From Bacteroidota bacterium (lineage in GTDB: Bacteria; Bacteroidota; Bacteroidia; Chitinophagales; Chitinophagaceae), in contig JAGWTX010000001.1 of NCBI GenBank assembly GCA_028875955.1, positions 1-32,474 on the forward strand: a stretch of DNA of 32,474 nt, read 5' to 3'. Positions 5,850 to 13,754 of the stretch are shown piece by piece; positions within the stretch are counted from its first letter, which is position 1; each line of letters opens with the position of its first letter. The translations under genes were made by a program, and so were the position numbers. The notes under the pieces were generated by a model that was not told the origin of the DNA, made no database searches, and was given only the letters and a program-made list of their open reading frames with translations.

Positions 5850-6839
5850 ATGAAAGTAGCCGTTGTAGGTGCCACCGGATTGGTAGGCACTAAAATGTTG
5901 CAGGTATTGGCCGAAAGAAATTTCCCGGTAACCGAGCTGGTTCCGGTAGCATCTGAAAGATCAGTTGGTAAAGAAGTGGAATTCAAGGGTAAAAAATACA
6001 AAGTGGTGAGCATGAGCGATGGGATTGCAGCCAAACCTGCCGTGGCTATTTTTTCTGCGGGCGGAAGCACGTCCCTCGAATGGGCGCCAAAGTTTGCAGA
6101 AGCGGGTATCCGTGTCATTGACAACTCTTCCGCCTGGCGCATGGACCCCACCAAGAAACTGGTGGTTCCTGAAGTCAATGCATCCGTACTTACCAACGAA
6201 GACATGATCATTGCCAACCCCAATTGCTCCACCATACAAATGGTGGTGGCATTACAGCCCCTCCATAGTAAATACCGCATTAAGCGGGTGGTGGTGAGTA
6301 CCTACCAGAGTGTAACCGGAACTGGGAAAAAAGCCGTTGACCAGCTTTTCAATGAAAGAAAAGGAACCGAAGGAGAGATGGCATACAAATATCCCATCGA
6401 CCTGAATGTGATTCCGCAGATCGATGTGTTTCTGGATAACGGGTATACCAAGGAAGAGATGAAAATGGTTAAGGAAACCAATAAAATCATGCAGGACGAT
6501 TCCATCCGTGTTACCGCAACCACGGTACGGATCCCCGTTGTGGGTGGCCATAGCGAAAGCGTAAATGTGGAATTTGCCCATGATTTTGACCTGGCGGAAG
6601 TAAAAGAAATTCTTGGCAAAGCGCCGGGTGTGATCGTGCAGGACGACCCTGCCCAGGCATTGTACCCGATGCCTTTATGGGCCCATGAAAAAGATGAGGT
6701 TTTCGTAGGAAGGCTTCGCAGGGACGAAACCCAGCCCAACACGCTCAATATGTGGATTGTCAGTGATAACCTGCGCAAAGGTGCTGCCACCAACGCCATT
6801 CAGATTGCAGAATACCTGATGGGCAAAGGGATGTTATAG
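5850..6839 (+). CDS. asd: aspartate-semialdehyde dehydrogenase
   Basis: This enzyme reduces aspartyl phosphate to aspartate semialdehyde with NADPH, the branch point to lysine/diaminopimelate, threonine and methionine. The 329-residue product is full length. It starts with the NADP-binding GATGLVG loop at 7-13. The catalytic Cys is C126 in ANPNCSTIQ, and SVTGTGKKA and the active-site His region VGGHSESV are present. The start is fixed by a strong Shine-Dalgarno. A -7-like TATTTTTA at 5805-5812 may be its promoter. It converges with the DUF2461 gene, 21 bases apart. Confidence 0.96.
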   Translation: MKVAVVGATGLVGTKMLQVLAERNFPVTELVPVASERSVGKEVEFKGKKYKVVSMSDGIAAKPAVAIFSAGGSTSLEWAPKFAEAGIRVIDNSSAWRMDPTKKLVVPEVNASVLTNEDMIIANPNCSTIQMVVALQPLHSKYRIKRVVVSTYQSVTGTGKKAVDQLFNERKGTEGEMAYKYPIDLNVIPQIDVFLDNGYTKEEMKMVKETNKIMQDDSIRVTATTVRIPVVGGHSESVNVEFAHDFDLAEVKEILGKAPGVIVQDDPAQALYPMPLWAHEKDEVFVGRLRRDETQPNTLNMWIVSDNLRKGAATNAIQIAEYLMGKGML

Positions 6840-6860
6840 GGTTTGCAATTGCAGGAAGTC

Positions 6861-7529
6861 TTAGGCTTCCAGTGCCTCGTTTAAAAAATAAATTAACGGC
6901 TGTAGTGTTTCAAATGCAGCCGTTATTTTTTTGACCAGATCCTTGCTCGTCAGGTCTGCATCGGTCAAGGGTGATGTGGCGATCCAGCTTTTTAGTTTTA
7001 TATAATCAATCGCAGGGTTGTCTTTTTCATAACCCCTGGGTTCACGGCTAAGCGAAATGCCCTCCCCTTTTTCCAGCTCACCATAACAATCCTTGAATTT
7101 TTTGTTACTGATGATTTTTTTAAAGGCATCCCAGTTATAATCGATTTCCTGCCGGATCTTTTTTATTTCATCCGCTTCAGCCATATACCTTCCACCGCCC
7201 ATGAAACTTTTACCGGGTTCAATATGTATATAATAACCAGCCATGGGTGATTTTTTCCCGCCACTGACAATACTGGCACCCATATTGGTTTTATAGGGAT
7301 CCTTGTTTTTACTGAACCTCACATCCCGGTTGATTCTGAACAGGCAATCTTTTGCAGTCAGCATAGCGATTCCCGGATCCTTTTTACCAAAGTTGGCTAT
7401 CACTTCCTCCACAAGGTTCGACATGTCTTCCTTTGCAGCCTGATAGGAAGCCCTGTTTTTTTCAAACCATTCACGATGATTGTTTTTCTTCAGATTTTTC
7501 AGGAAACTGAGACTGGCTTTTTGTAACAT
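6861..7529 (-). CDS. DUF2461 (TIGR02453) family protein
   Basis: The 222-residue protein matches the DUF2461 family, a conserved cytoplasmic protein of unknown function. Recognisable blocks are FLKNLKKNNHREWFEKNR at the N terminus, LFRINRDVRFSKNKDPYKTNMGA in the middle, and GYYIHIEPGKSFMGGGRYM. It is convergent with asd and lies 49 bases downstream of ligA on the same strand, so it may be co-transcribed with ligA. No enzymatic role can be assigned from sequence. Confidence 0.85.
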   Translation of the reverse strand: MLQKASLSFLKNLKKNNHREWFEKNRASYQAAKEDMSNLVEEVIANFGKKDPGIAMLTAKDCLFRINRDVRFSKNKDPYKTNMGASIVSGGKKSPMAGYYIHIEPGKSFMGGGRYMAEADEIKKIRQEIDYNWDAFKKIISNKKFKDCYGELEKGEGISLSREPRGYEKDNPAIDYIKLKSWIATSPLTDADLTSKDLVKKITAAFETLQPLIYFLNEALEA

Positions 7530-7578
7530 GGTTTTGTTGCATTTTCAGTGATAAACAATTGGTATGGGTGGATGGGTT

Positions 7579-9714
7579 TCAACTGCCTGCACCAACCAAT
7601 TGCAGGAATTCTTCTTCTGTAATAATCTTTACCGTATTGATTTTTTTGGCTTTTTCCAGTTTGCTTCCCGCATCTTCCCCCACAACCAGGTAATTCAGCT
7701 TACTGCTTACCCCGCTTACGATCTGTCCCCCGTTTTTTTCTGCCAATGCTTCCGCTTCACTGCGTTTCAGTTTGTTTAGTGTTCCCGTAAACAGAAATGT
7801 CTGTCCTTCCAGCGCAGTGCCGGAAACCTTATCCCTTTTTTCATTCCTTAATTGCAGACCCAATGTTTCCAGTTTCCGGAGCATTGCCAAATTCTGTTCA
7901 TTCATAAAAAATTCATGAATGCTATGGGCAACTTTTACACCTACATCTTCCAGTTGAAGCAAGTCTTCTTCTGATTTTTTTGCAAAATCCAGGAGATGTT
8001 CAACAGAATTGGCCAGCGTCTTGGCAGTGGTTTCACCCACAAACCGGATACCCAGGGCAAAGATCAAACGGTTCAGGGGCTGATGCCGGGATGCCTCGAT
8101 CGCTTCCTGCAGGTTTTGTAAACTCTTTTTCCCAAATCCTTCCAATTGACCAATCCGGTGATAGTCCAGCTCATAGATGCCCGGAATGTCTTTCAATAAA
8201 CCCATTTCGTAGAATTTCCGCACATTGGCTTCTCCGAAACTTTTGATATCCATGGCATCCTTGCTTACAAAATGTACCATTTTTTCTACCACCTGGGCTT
8301 CACATTCCATGTTGATACAACGCCATACGGCTTCGGTTTCTTCCTTGAATAAAGGACTTTTGCATACCGGACAAAATTTCGGAAATGCAATCGGTTTTTC
8401 CGTTCCATTTCTGAGTTCAGGCAGGGATTTTACAATTTGGGGTATCACGTCTCCTGCCCTTTCAATTAAAACGCTGTCTCCTATCTTCAGGTCTTTTTCA
8501 CGGATATATTCTTCATTGTGTACGGAAATGCTGGATACGGTTACCCCTCCCAGAAATACGGGATCCAGTTTAGCCACAGGTGTAATCGCACCTGTGCGGC
8601 CTACCTGGAATTCAACCGACCTGAGATGGGTCGTTGCCTGTCTGGCCTTGAACTTAAAGGCAATTGCCCAGCGCGGATGGTGTGATGTCATGCCCAATTG
8701 ATCCTGTAAGGCAATATCATTTACTTTCACCACCATGCCATCTATTTCATAAGGAAGGTCATCCCTTTTGGATTCAAATTCCAGGCAATAATCGATCACG
8801 GGTTGTATACCGGTGACCACTTTTTTTTCTTTTTGCGGGGAACGGAAACCCAGTTCCCATAGAAGGGAAAGACTACCGCTATGTGACTGCAGGTATTTGC
8901 CGGCAGGTTTGTCTGTCAGAGAACCATCCCCATCCAGCTGGTAATAACTGATATGGTATAAAAAGGCATCCAGGTTTCTTTCAGCAACTTCTTTCGGGTC
9001 TTTCATCCGCAAACTTCCCGATGCAGCGTTCCTTGGATTCGCCAGTGGTGGAAGATTGCGGGTTGCCAGCAGCGAATTGTAGCGGGCAAAAGCGGCTTTG
9101 CTCATGATGATTTCTCCCCTGATCTCAATCTGCCGGATACCCAACCTGGAAAATGCGGCTTTTAACGGGATAGACCTGATCTGCCTGATATTATTGGTGA
9201 TGTCTTCACCTTCCACACCATCTCCCCGGGTAGTTGCCCTTACCAGCAGGTCGTTCTCATAGATCAGTGAAATGCTGGCGCCATCAAATTTTGGTTCAAT
9301 ACAATATTCCAGGCTGGTCAAACCGCTCAATTCCCTGACCTTCCTGTCAAAGTCGATCAGGTCTGCCGCTTCATAACTATTATCCAGACTCAGCATCGGG
9401 ACCAGGTGCTGCAATGTGGCAAACTGCTGATTCAGGCTGCTTCCTACACGCATGCTGGGTGAATCGGGCGTTATCAAATCCGGATATTGCTTTTCAGTTC
9501 TCAGTAGGGTTTGAAATAAAAGATCATATTCGTAATCAGAAATCAACGGGTCATTGGATACATAATACCGGTACTCATGAAAACGCAGCAGTTCCCTCAA
9601 TAGGCTGATCGAATCCGGTAAAACCAGTGCCGCATCTTCATTTGCCATTGACAAAAGCGACAGGGTCTGGTTTTGTAGCTGCTTTATCTGATCGTTGCTA
9701 TACATATTACTCAA
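7579..9714 (-). CDS. ligA: NAD-dependent DNA ligase LigA
   Basis: LigA seals nicks in replication and repair using NAD. The 711-residue product has all expected parts in order: the Ia domain with the YxxxYYxSDYEYD-like NAD-binding segment (HEYRYYVSNDPLISDYEYD); the adenylation domain with the AMP-accepting K142 in EPKFDG; the OB fold; a Cys4 zinc finger in CPVCKSP and CINMEC; helix-hairpin-helix repeats (IPGIYELD, LEGFGKKSLQNL); and a C-terminal BRCT domain from about residue 635. The length is slightly above average for the family. A promoter-like pair lies just upstream at 9723-9752. Confidence 0.98.
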   Translation of the reverse strand: MSNMYSNDQIKQLQNQTLSLLSMANEDAALVLPDSISLLRELLRFHEYRYYVSNDPLISDYEYDLLFQTLLRTEKQYPDLITPDSPSMRVGSSLNQQFATLQHLVPMLSLDNSYEAADLIDFDRKVRELSGLTSLEYCIEPKFDGASISLIYENDLLVRATTRGDGVEGEDITNNIRQIRSIPLKAAFSRLGIRQIEIRGEIIMSKAAFARYNSLLATRNLPPLANPRNAASGSLRMKDPKEVAERNLDAFLYHISYYQLDGDGSLTDKPAGKYLQSHSGSLSLLWELGFRSPQKEKKVVTGIQPVIDYCLEFESKRDDLPYEIDGMVVKVNDIALQDQLGMTSHHPRWAIAFKFKARQATTHLRSVEFQVGRTGAITPVAKLDPVFLGGVTVSSISVHNEEYIREKDLKIGDSVLIERAGDVIPQIVKSLPELRNGTEKPIAFPKFCPVCKSPLFKEETEAVWRCINMECEAQVVEKMVHFVSKDAMDIKSFGEANVRKFYEMGLLKDIPGIYELDYHRIGQLEGFGKKSLQNLQEAIEASRHQPLNRLIFALGIRFVGETTAKTLANSVEHLLDFAKKSEEDLLQLEDVGVKVAHSIHEFFMNEQNLAMLRKLETLGLQLRNEKRDKVSGTALEGQTFLFTGTLNKLKRSEAEALAEKNGGQIVSGVSSKLNYLVVGEDAGSKLEKAKKINTVKIITEEEFLQLVGAGS

Positions 9715-9722
9715 TTGGCGGC

Positions 9723-9752
9723 TAAAGTTAAGTCCTTGACACCTGATTCAAA
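9723..9752 (-). promoter_or_regulatory. candidate ligA promoter
   Basis: On the minus strand TTTG (9752-9749) is followed after 18 bases by TAACTTTA (9730-9723), one base off TAnnTTTG. The ligA ATG at 9714 is only 8 bases further, so the leader would be very short. The rest of the 136-bp divergent region shows a rightward TATCTTG-like sequence near 9790 but no clear operator. Confidence 0.4.
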
Positions 9753-9850
9753 AACCGCCTTTAAAAAATACACAGTCAATTCTTAAACTTTGTATCTTGT
9801 TGCCCCTGAAATTAGTTCCGGCAGGGCTTGTCATTAGAATATTCTGTTAC

Positions 9851-10591
9851 ATGAAGAAAAAGATCACGGTTCCTGTTCCACCCGATAAGGGCATCATCAA
9901 AGACGCAGTCTCTCTGGTTACCTCCTATCCAAAAGTCCCTCTGACAGTTGACTGTGTCATTTTCGGTTTCAAGGAAAACAAATTGAAGGTATTACTGATC
10001 AAAAGCGACCTGGATATGTTCAATGGTAAGCTCTCCTTGCTGGGTGACATTGTTCAGGATAATGAGGAACTGGATGCAGCCGCTTACCGGGTATTGAAAC
10101 AAAGAACCGGCATGAATGATGTATTCCTGGATCAGGTGCGCGTATTCGGAAGCCCGAAACGGCATCCGGGAGGAAGGGTGATCACGATCGCTTATTGTTC
10201 TTTACTCAATATCAACCACCATGAGTTAAAGATCCATGACAATGACCTGCATTGGCATACGGTATCAACCCTCAAAGACATGGCATTCGATCATAAACAG
10301 ATCGTTGATGCCTGTTATACCTGGCTGCAAAAGCGGATCCAGGAACATCCCCTGGGTTTTAACCTGTTGCCGGATAAATTTTCACTCAGGGAACTGCAGA
10401 ATTTATATGAGGCCATATTGGGCGTAACCCTGGACAGAAGGAATTTCCGTAAGAAATTCGCGTCCATGGACCTGCTCATAGATATTGACGAGATGGAACA
10501 GGATGTACCCCATCGGCCGGGTAAATTGTATAAGTTCAATTTTGAGAAATACGAAAAAAATAAAAGGAAATGGGTAGGCATTGATTTTTAG
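9851..10591 (+). CDS. Nudix-domain transcriptional regulator, NrtR/AraR-like
   Basis: A 246-residue protein with an N-terminal Nudix-hydrolase fold (about 30-165) and a C-terminal winged helix-turn-helix (FSLRELQNLYEAILGVTLDRRNFRKKF). This architecture defines the NrtR family, which in Bacteroidota also includes sugar regulators such as AraR. The Nudix box around residues 65-87 has lost its catalytic glutamates: the REUxEExGU motif reads R80-V-L-K-Q-R-T-G87. The domain is therefore probably a ligand sensor, not a hydrolase. I start at the ATG at 9851 (MKKKITVP); the upstream ATG at 9797 adds 18 residues not typical of the family. No NAD or sugar genes are adjacent, so the regulon cannot be inferred. 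Confidence 0.85.
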   Translation: MKKKITVPVPPDKGIIKDAVSLVTSYPKVPLTVDCVIFGFKENKLKVLLIKSDLDMFNGKLSLLGDIVQDNEELDAAAYRVLKQRTGMNDVFLDQVRVFGSPKRHPGGRVITIAYCSLLNINHHELKIHDNDLHWHTVSTLKDMAFDHKQIVDACYTWLQKRIQEHPLGFNLLPDKFSLRELQNLYEAILGVTLDRRNFRKKFASMDLLIDIDEMEQDVPHRPGKLYKFNFEKYEKNKRKWVGIDF

Positions 10592-10655
10592 GATGCCCGT
10601 ATCTTTTTAGCTTTTCTCCCCCGCTTCAATTACTTTTACGCAATAAGGAATTCCT

Positions 10656-11531
10656 ATGTTACATTCAATGACAGGTTACGGGAGGGCGGAACAGACATTG
10701 GCGGATAAAACCTATCTGGTTGAAGTGCGATCCCTGAACGGAAAACAGTTTGACCTCAGGCTAAACATCCCTGCATTGTTAAAACCCTTTGAGTTTGAGA
10801 TCAGAAACCTGCTGAATGAGGGGTTGCTCAGAGGGAGTGTGGAATGTTCGATTACCATTAAGCAAAACGGAGCCAGTAAACCCGTTTCCATCAATACGGA
10901 TCTGGCCAAAGCCTATTTTGAACCGGTGGCTCAGCTGGCAGAGGAATTAAAGCTGCAGACCGGCGATATCCTGAGCACCATACTGAAGCTGCCGGATGTG
11001 ATCACCCCTTCCACAGAAATGCTATCAGATGAAGAGTGGAACGGATTTGTAAAAGTTCTCAAAGAAGCCATCTTCCAGTTAAACAAACACCGGATGGATG
11101 AAGGACGATCCATTGAAACGGACCTGTTGCTTCGTATTACCAATATCGAGTCCTTCCAGCATCAGATTGCCGAGCTTGAACCAATGCGCAGAAATAAGAT
11201 CAAGGAAGGTTTGGTAAAAGTGCTGGAGGAAAATGTGGGTAAGGAGAATTATGATGCCAACCGGCTGGAACAGGAGCTTATCTACTATATTGAAAAAATC
11301 GATATCAGTGAAGAACAGGTGCGGCTCAGGAATCACTGCGATTATTTCAGGTCTGTGCTGGAGGAAAAAGAACCCGGAAAAGGCAAGAAGCTCTCCTTTA
11401 TCTTACAGGAATTTGGCAGGGAAATCAATACCACCGGTTCCAAAGCATACGACTCCGCCATCCAGAAATGCGTGATCCTGATGAAGGATGAACTGGAGAA
11501 AGCCAAGGAGCAGATCCTGAACGTATTATGA
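10656..11531 (+). CDS. YicC/YloC family endoribonuclease
   Basis: The 291-residue product starts MLHSMTGYGRAE, the highly conserved YicC opening. It ends with the conserved DUF1732 block (SFILQEFGREINTTGSKAYDSAIQKCVILMKDELEKAKEQILNV). Family members are reported to act as endoribonucleases. In many bacteria the gene precedes gmk; here it is followed by gldH. Its stop codon overlaps an ATG at 11528 in the gldH frame. Confidence 0.93.
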   Translation: MLHSMTGYGRAEQTLADKTYLVEVRSLNGKQFDLRLNIPALLKPFEFEIRNLLNEGLLRGSVECSITIKQNGASKPVSINTDLAKAYFEPVAQLAEELKLQTGDILSTILKLPDVITPSTEMLSDEEWNGFVKVLKEAIFQLNKHRMDEGRSIETDLLLRITNIESFQHQIAELEPMRRNKIKEGLVKVLEENVGKENYDANRLEQELIYYIEKIDISEEQVRLRNHCDYFRSVLEEKEPGKGKKLSFILQEFGREINTTGSKAYDSAIQKCVILMKDELEKAKEQILNVL

Positions 11532-11579
11532 TGGCTTTGGCAAACACAAGGCCGACGAGCGAAAACCAAATGCCTTCTC

Positions 11580-11587
11580 TATCTTTG
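11580..11587 (+). promoter_or_regulatory. candidate gldH -7 box
   Basis: TATCTTTG exactly matches the Bacteroidota -7 consensus TAnnTTTG and lies 15 bases before the GTG at 11603. No good TTTG is found at the usual distance upstream. If used, it would give gldH and the downstream two-component genes their own transcript and require the GTG start. Confidence 0.4.
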
Positions 11588-11602
11588 CACAAATTCTACT
11601 TT

Positions 11603-12067
11603 GTGAAAAAATGGATTGCCTTTCTTAGTCTGGCTGTCATTGCCGGCAGCTGCAATACCCTGGATGTTTATGAGAAATCCGTCGTGTTTCCGAAACATGA
11701 ATGGGCTGACAGCAATAAACCCGTTTTTACCTTTGCGATCGAGGATACAACTGCCCGTTATAATATATTCATCCTGCTCAGACACGAAGATGCCTATCAC
11801 TTTAACAATATCTGGCTCAAGGTAACTACCCAGGCACCCGGTGACACTGCCCAAACGCAATTGGTTGATGTGACACTCGCCGATAATAAGAAAGGATGGC
11901 TGGGAACCGGAATGGATGATGTATTTGACCATCGGGCGAAAGTTACCCGCGAGCCTGTTAAACTGAAAAAGGGTAATTATACATTTATCCTTCAGCAGCA
12001 AATGCGGGAAGAACCGCTTCAGTTTGTGCTGAATGCCGGTATCCGTGTAGAAAAAGTAAAATCATGA
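11603..12067 (+). CDS. gldH: gliding motility lipoprotein GldH
   Basis: The product matches GldH, a lipoprotein of the Bacteroidota gliding and type IX secretion-linked machinery. From the GTG at 11603 the protein begins V-K-K-W, a hydrophobic run and A-G-S-C17, a compact lipoprotein signal with the acylated Cys at 17. The ATGs at 11528 and 11570 would put 25 or 11 polar residues in front of that signal, so I prefer GTG. The body has the family blocks YEKSVVFPKHEW and GNYTFILQQQMREEPLQFVLNAGIRVEK. The stop overlaps the next gene's ATG by four bases. In many relatives gldH sits beside ricT; here ricT is about 12 kb away. Confidence 0.83.
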   Translation: MKKWIAFLSLAVIAGSCNTLDVYEKSVVFPKHEWADSNKPVFTFAIEDTTARYNIFILLRHEDAYHFNNIWLKVTTQAPGDTAQTQLVDVTLADNKKGWLGTGMDDVFDHRAKVTREPVKLKKGNYTFILQQQMREEPLQFVLNAGIRVEKVKS

Positions 12068-13044
12068 GATCTGGCTTTGTAAAGTCGAAACTGTTTGTCG
12101 TATCCCTGGTGTATTGGATATTACTCACCTATATGGTGGCTGCCTTACTCTGGTGGTTCATTGCATTGGAGAATCAAAATCTGGAGATCACCCATATCCG
12201 GCTCAATGAATTAAAACACGACGACCCTGCCTATTTTTCAGATACCCAGGCAATAGAAGAAGCCAGGAAAAGAAAAACCGCCCAGTATATCGGTGAAGGA
12301 TCCACCTTTCTTGCATTGATCCTGTTGGGGGCCGTTTTTGTTTACCGGGCAACCCGAAAGCAGTTACGGCTTTCTCAGCAGCAGCAGAACTTCATGATGG
12401 CCATCACCCATGAATTGAAAACACCCATTGCCATCACCCAGTTGAACCTCGAAACCCTCCAAAAAAGAAAACTGGAAGAGGAGAAACAACAGAAACTGAT
12501 CACCAACACATTACAGGAAGCGAACCGGTTGAATACGCTTTGTAACAATATTCTGTTTGCTTCCCAGCTCGAAGCCGGGGCCTATCAGTCTGAAAAAGTG
12601 GAAATAAACCTGACAGATCTGATAGAAGGTTGTGTGGACGATTGTAATAACCGCTTTCCGCAGCGCGTTATCATTGAACAGATCAGGGAAGGTGTATACC
12701 TGACCGGGGAAGCGCTTTTATTACAGATGCTGGTGAATAACCTGCTGGAAAACGCGATCAAATATTCTCCCCCGGATACGCCGGTTACCATCTCACTTGC
12801 GGAAGAGAATAATAGGATACGACTGACCGTCTCGGATCAGGGATCGGGTATTTCCGATGGGGAGAAAAAGAAGATATTCGAAAAGTTTTACCGGAGCGGG
12901 AATGAGAACACCCGAAAATCAAAGGGCACAGGACTGGGGTTATATCTTTGTCAGAGAATCATGAAAAGCCATAAGGGTTCGATCATGGTTTCAGATAATA
13001 TACCCAGGGGAAGCAGTTTTATTGCGTCATTTCCTAAAGAATAA
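12064..13044 (+). CDS. membrane sensor histidine kinase
   Basis: A 326-residue kinase with two membrane segments (about 10-34 and 78-96) enclosing a short periplasmic loop of about 45 residues. No clear HAMP domain separates the second segment from the kinase core. The H box is MAITHELKTP with phospho-acceptor H116. The ATPase part carries the N box NNLLENAIKYSP, G1 DQGSGIS, the F box KIFEKFYRSG and G2 GTGLGLYLC. It overlaps gldH by four bases (ATGA) and is followed after 7 bases by its response regulator, so all three are probably co-transcribed. The signal sensed is unknown. Confidence 0.95.
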   Translation: MRSGFVKSKLFVVSLVYWILLTYMVAALLWWFIALENQNLEITHIRLNELKHDDPAYFSDTQAIEEARKRKTAQYIGEGSTFLALILLGAVFVYRATRKQLRLSQQQQNFMMAITHELKTPIAITQLNLETLQKRKLEEEKQQKLITNTLQEANRLNTLCNNILFASQLEAGAYQSEKVEINLTDLIEGCVDDCNNRFPQRVIIEQIREGVYLTGEALLLQMLVNNLLENAIKYSPPDTPVTISLAEENNRIRLTVSDQGSGISDGEKKKIFEKFYRSGNENTRKSKGTGLGLYLCQRIMKSHKGSIMVSDNIPRGSSFIASFPKE

Positions 13045-13051
13045 AACAATT

Positions 13052-13753
13052 ATGGCAACGATATTATTGGTAGAAGACGAAGAAAACCTGCACGAGGCAT
13101 TAAAGCTCAATCTGGAAATGGAGGGTTATGAAGTCGTATCTGCATTCAATGGAACGGATGCATTAAAAAAAATAAGCAATGAGTTCTTCGACCTGATTGT
13201 GATGGATATCATGATCCCGGAAATTGACGGAATCAGTATAACTGAAACGGTCAGGGTGAATAATAACGATGTGCCCATCCTGATCCTTAGTGCCAAAAAC
13301 AGCGGCTCTGACAGGGTATTGGGTTTAAAAAAAGGGGCGGATGACTATCTCACCAAACCGTTTAATCTGGAAGAGCTTCTCATCAGGGTGGATAAGCTGA
13401 TCGACAAGAGTAAGAAGATGCAAATCAGGGAAAACCTCGGAAGCAGTTATCATTTCGGTCATAACCAGATAGATTTTAAAGCACAGGATGCGATCACCTG
13501 GAATGGACAGCATATCGAACTCAGCAAGAAAGAAGCCATGCTCTTGAAATTGCTGATCGAGAACAAAGGGGAAGTGGTGACCCGCGAAAAAATTTTGCAG
13601 GTGGTTTGGGGCTATAACGTGTATCCCACAACCCGGACCATTGATAATTTCATTCTCAATTTCCGGAAATATTTTGAGGAGGATTCCAGGAATCCGCAAT
13701 ATTTCCAATCGGTAAGGGGTGTGGGATACAAGTTTTCTGATAGCGCGTCTTAG
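13052..13753 (+). CDS. OmpR-family response regulator
   Basis: A 233-residue regulator with a receiver domain (acidic pocket E8-D9-E10, phospho-acceptor D52 in LIVMDIMIPEIDG, switch Lys in DYLTKPFN). A winged-helix DNA-binding domain follows (LSKKEAMLLKLLIENKGEVVTREKILQVVWGY and TRTIDNFILNFRKYFEEDSRNPQYFQSVRGVGYKF). It pairs with the kinase directly upstream. I start at the ATG at 13052; the in-frame ATG at 13022 lies inside the kinase gene. It converges with kup with one base between the stops. Confidence 0.95.
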   Translation: MATILLVEDEENLHEALKLNLEMEGYEVVSAFNGTDALKKISNEFFDLIVMDIMIPEIDGISITETVRVNNNDVPILILSAKNSGSDRVLGLKKGADDYLTKPFNLEELLIRVDKLIDKSKKMQIRENLGSSYHFGHNQIDFKAQDAITWNGQHIELSKKEAMLLKLLIENKGEVVTREKILQVVWGYNVYPTTRTIDNFILNFRKYFEEDSRNPQYFQSVRGVGYKFSDSAS

Positions 13754-13754
13754 A

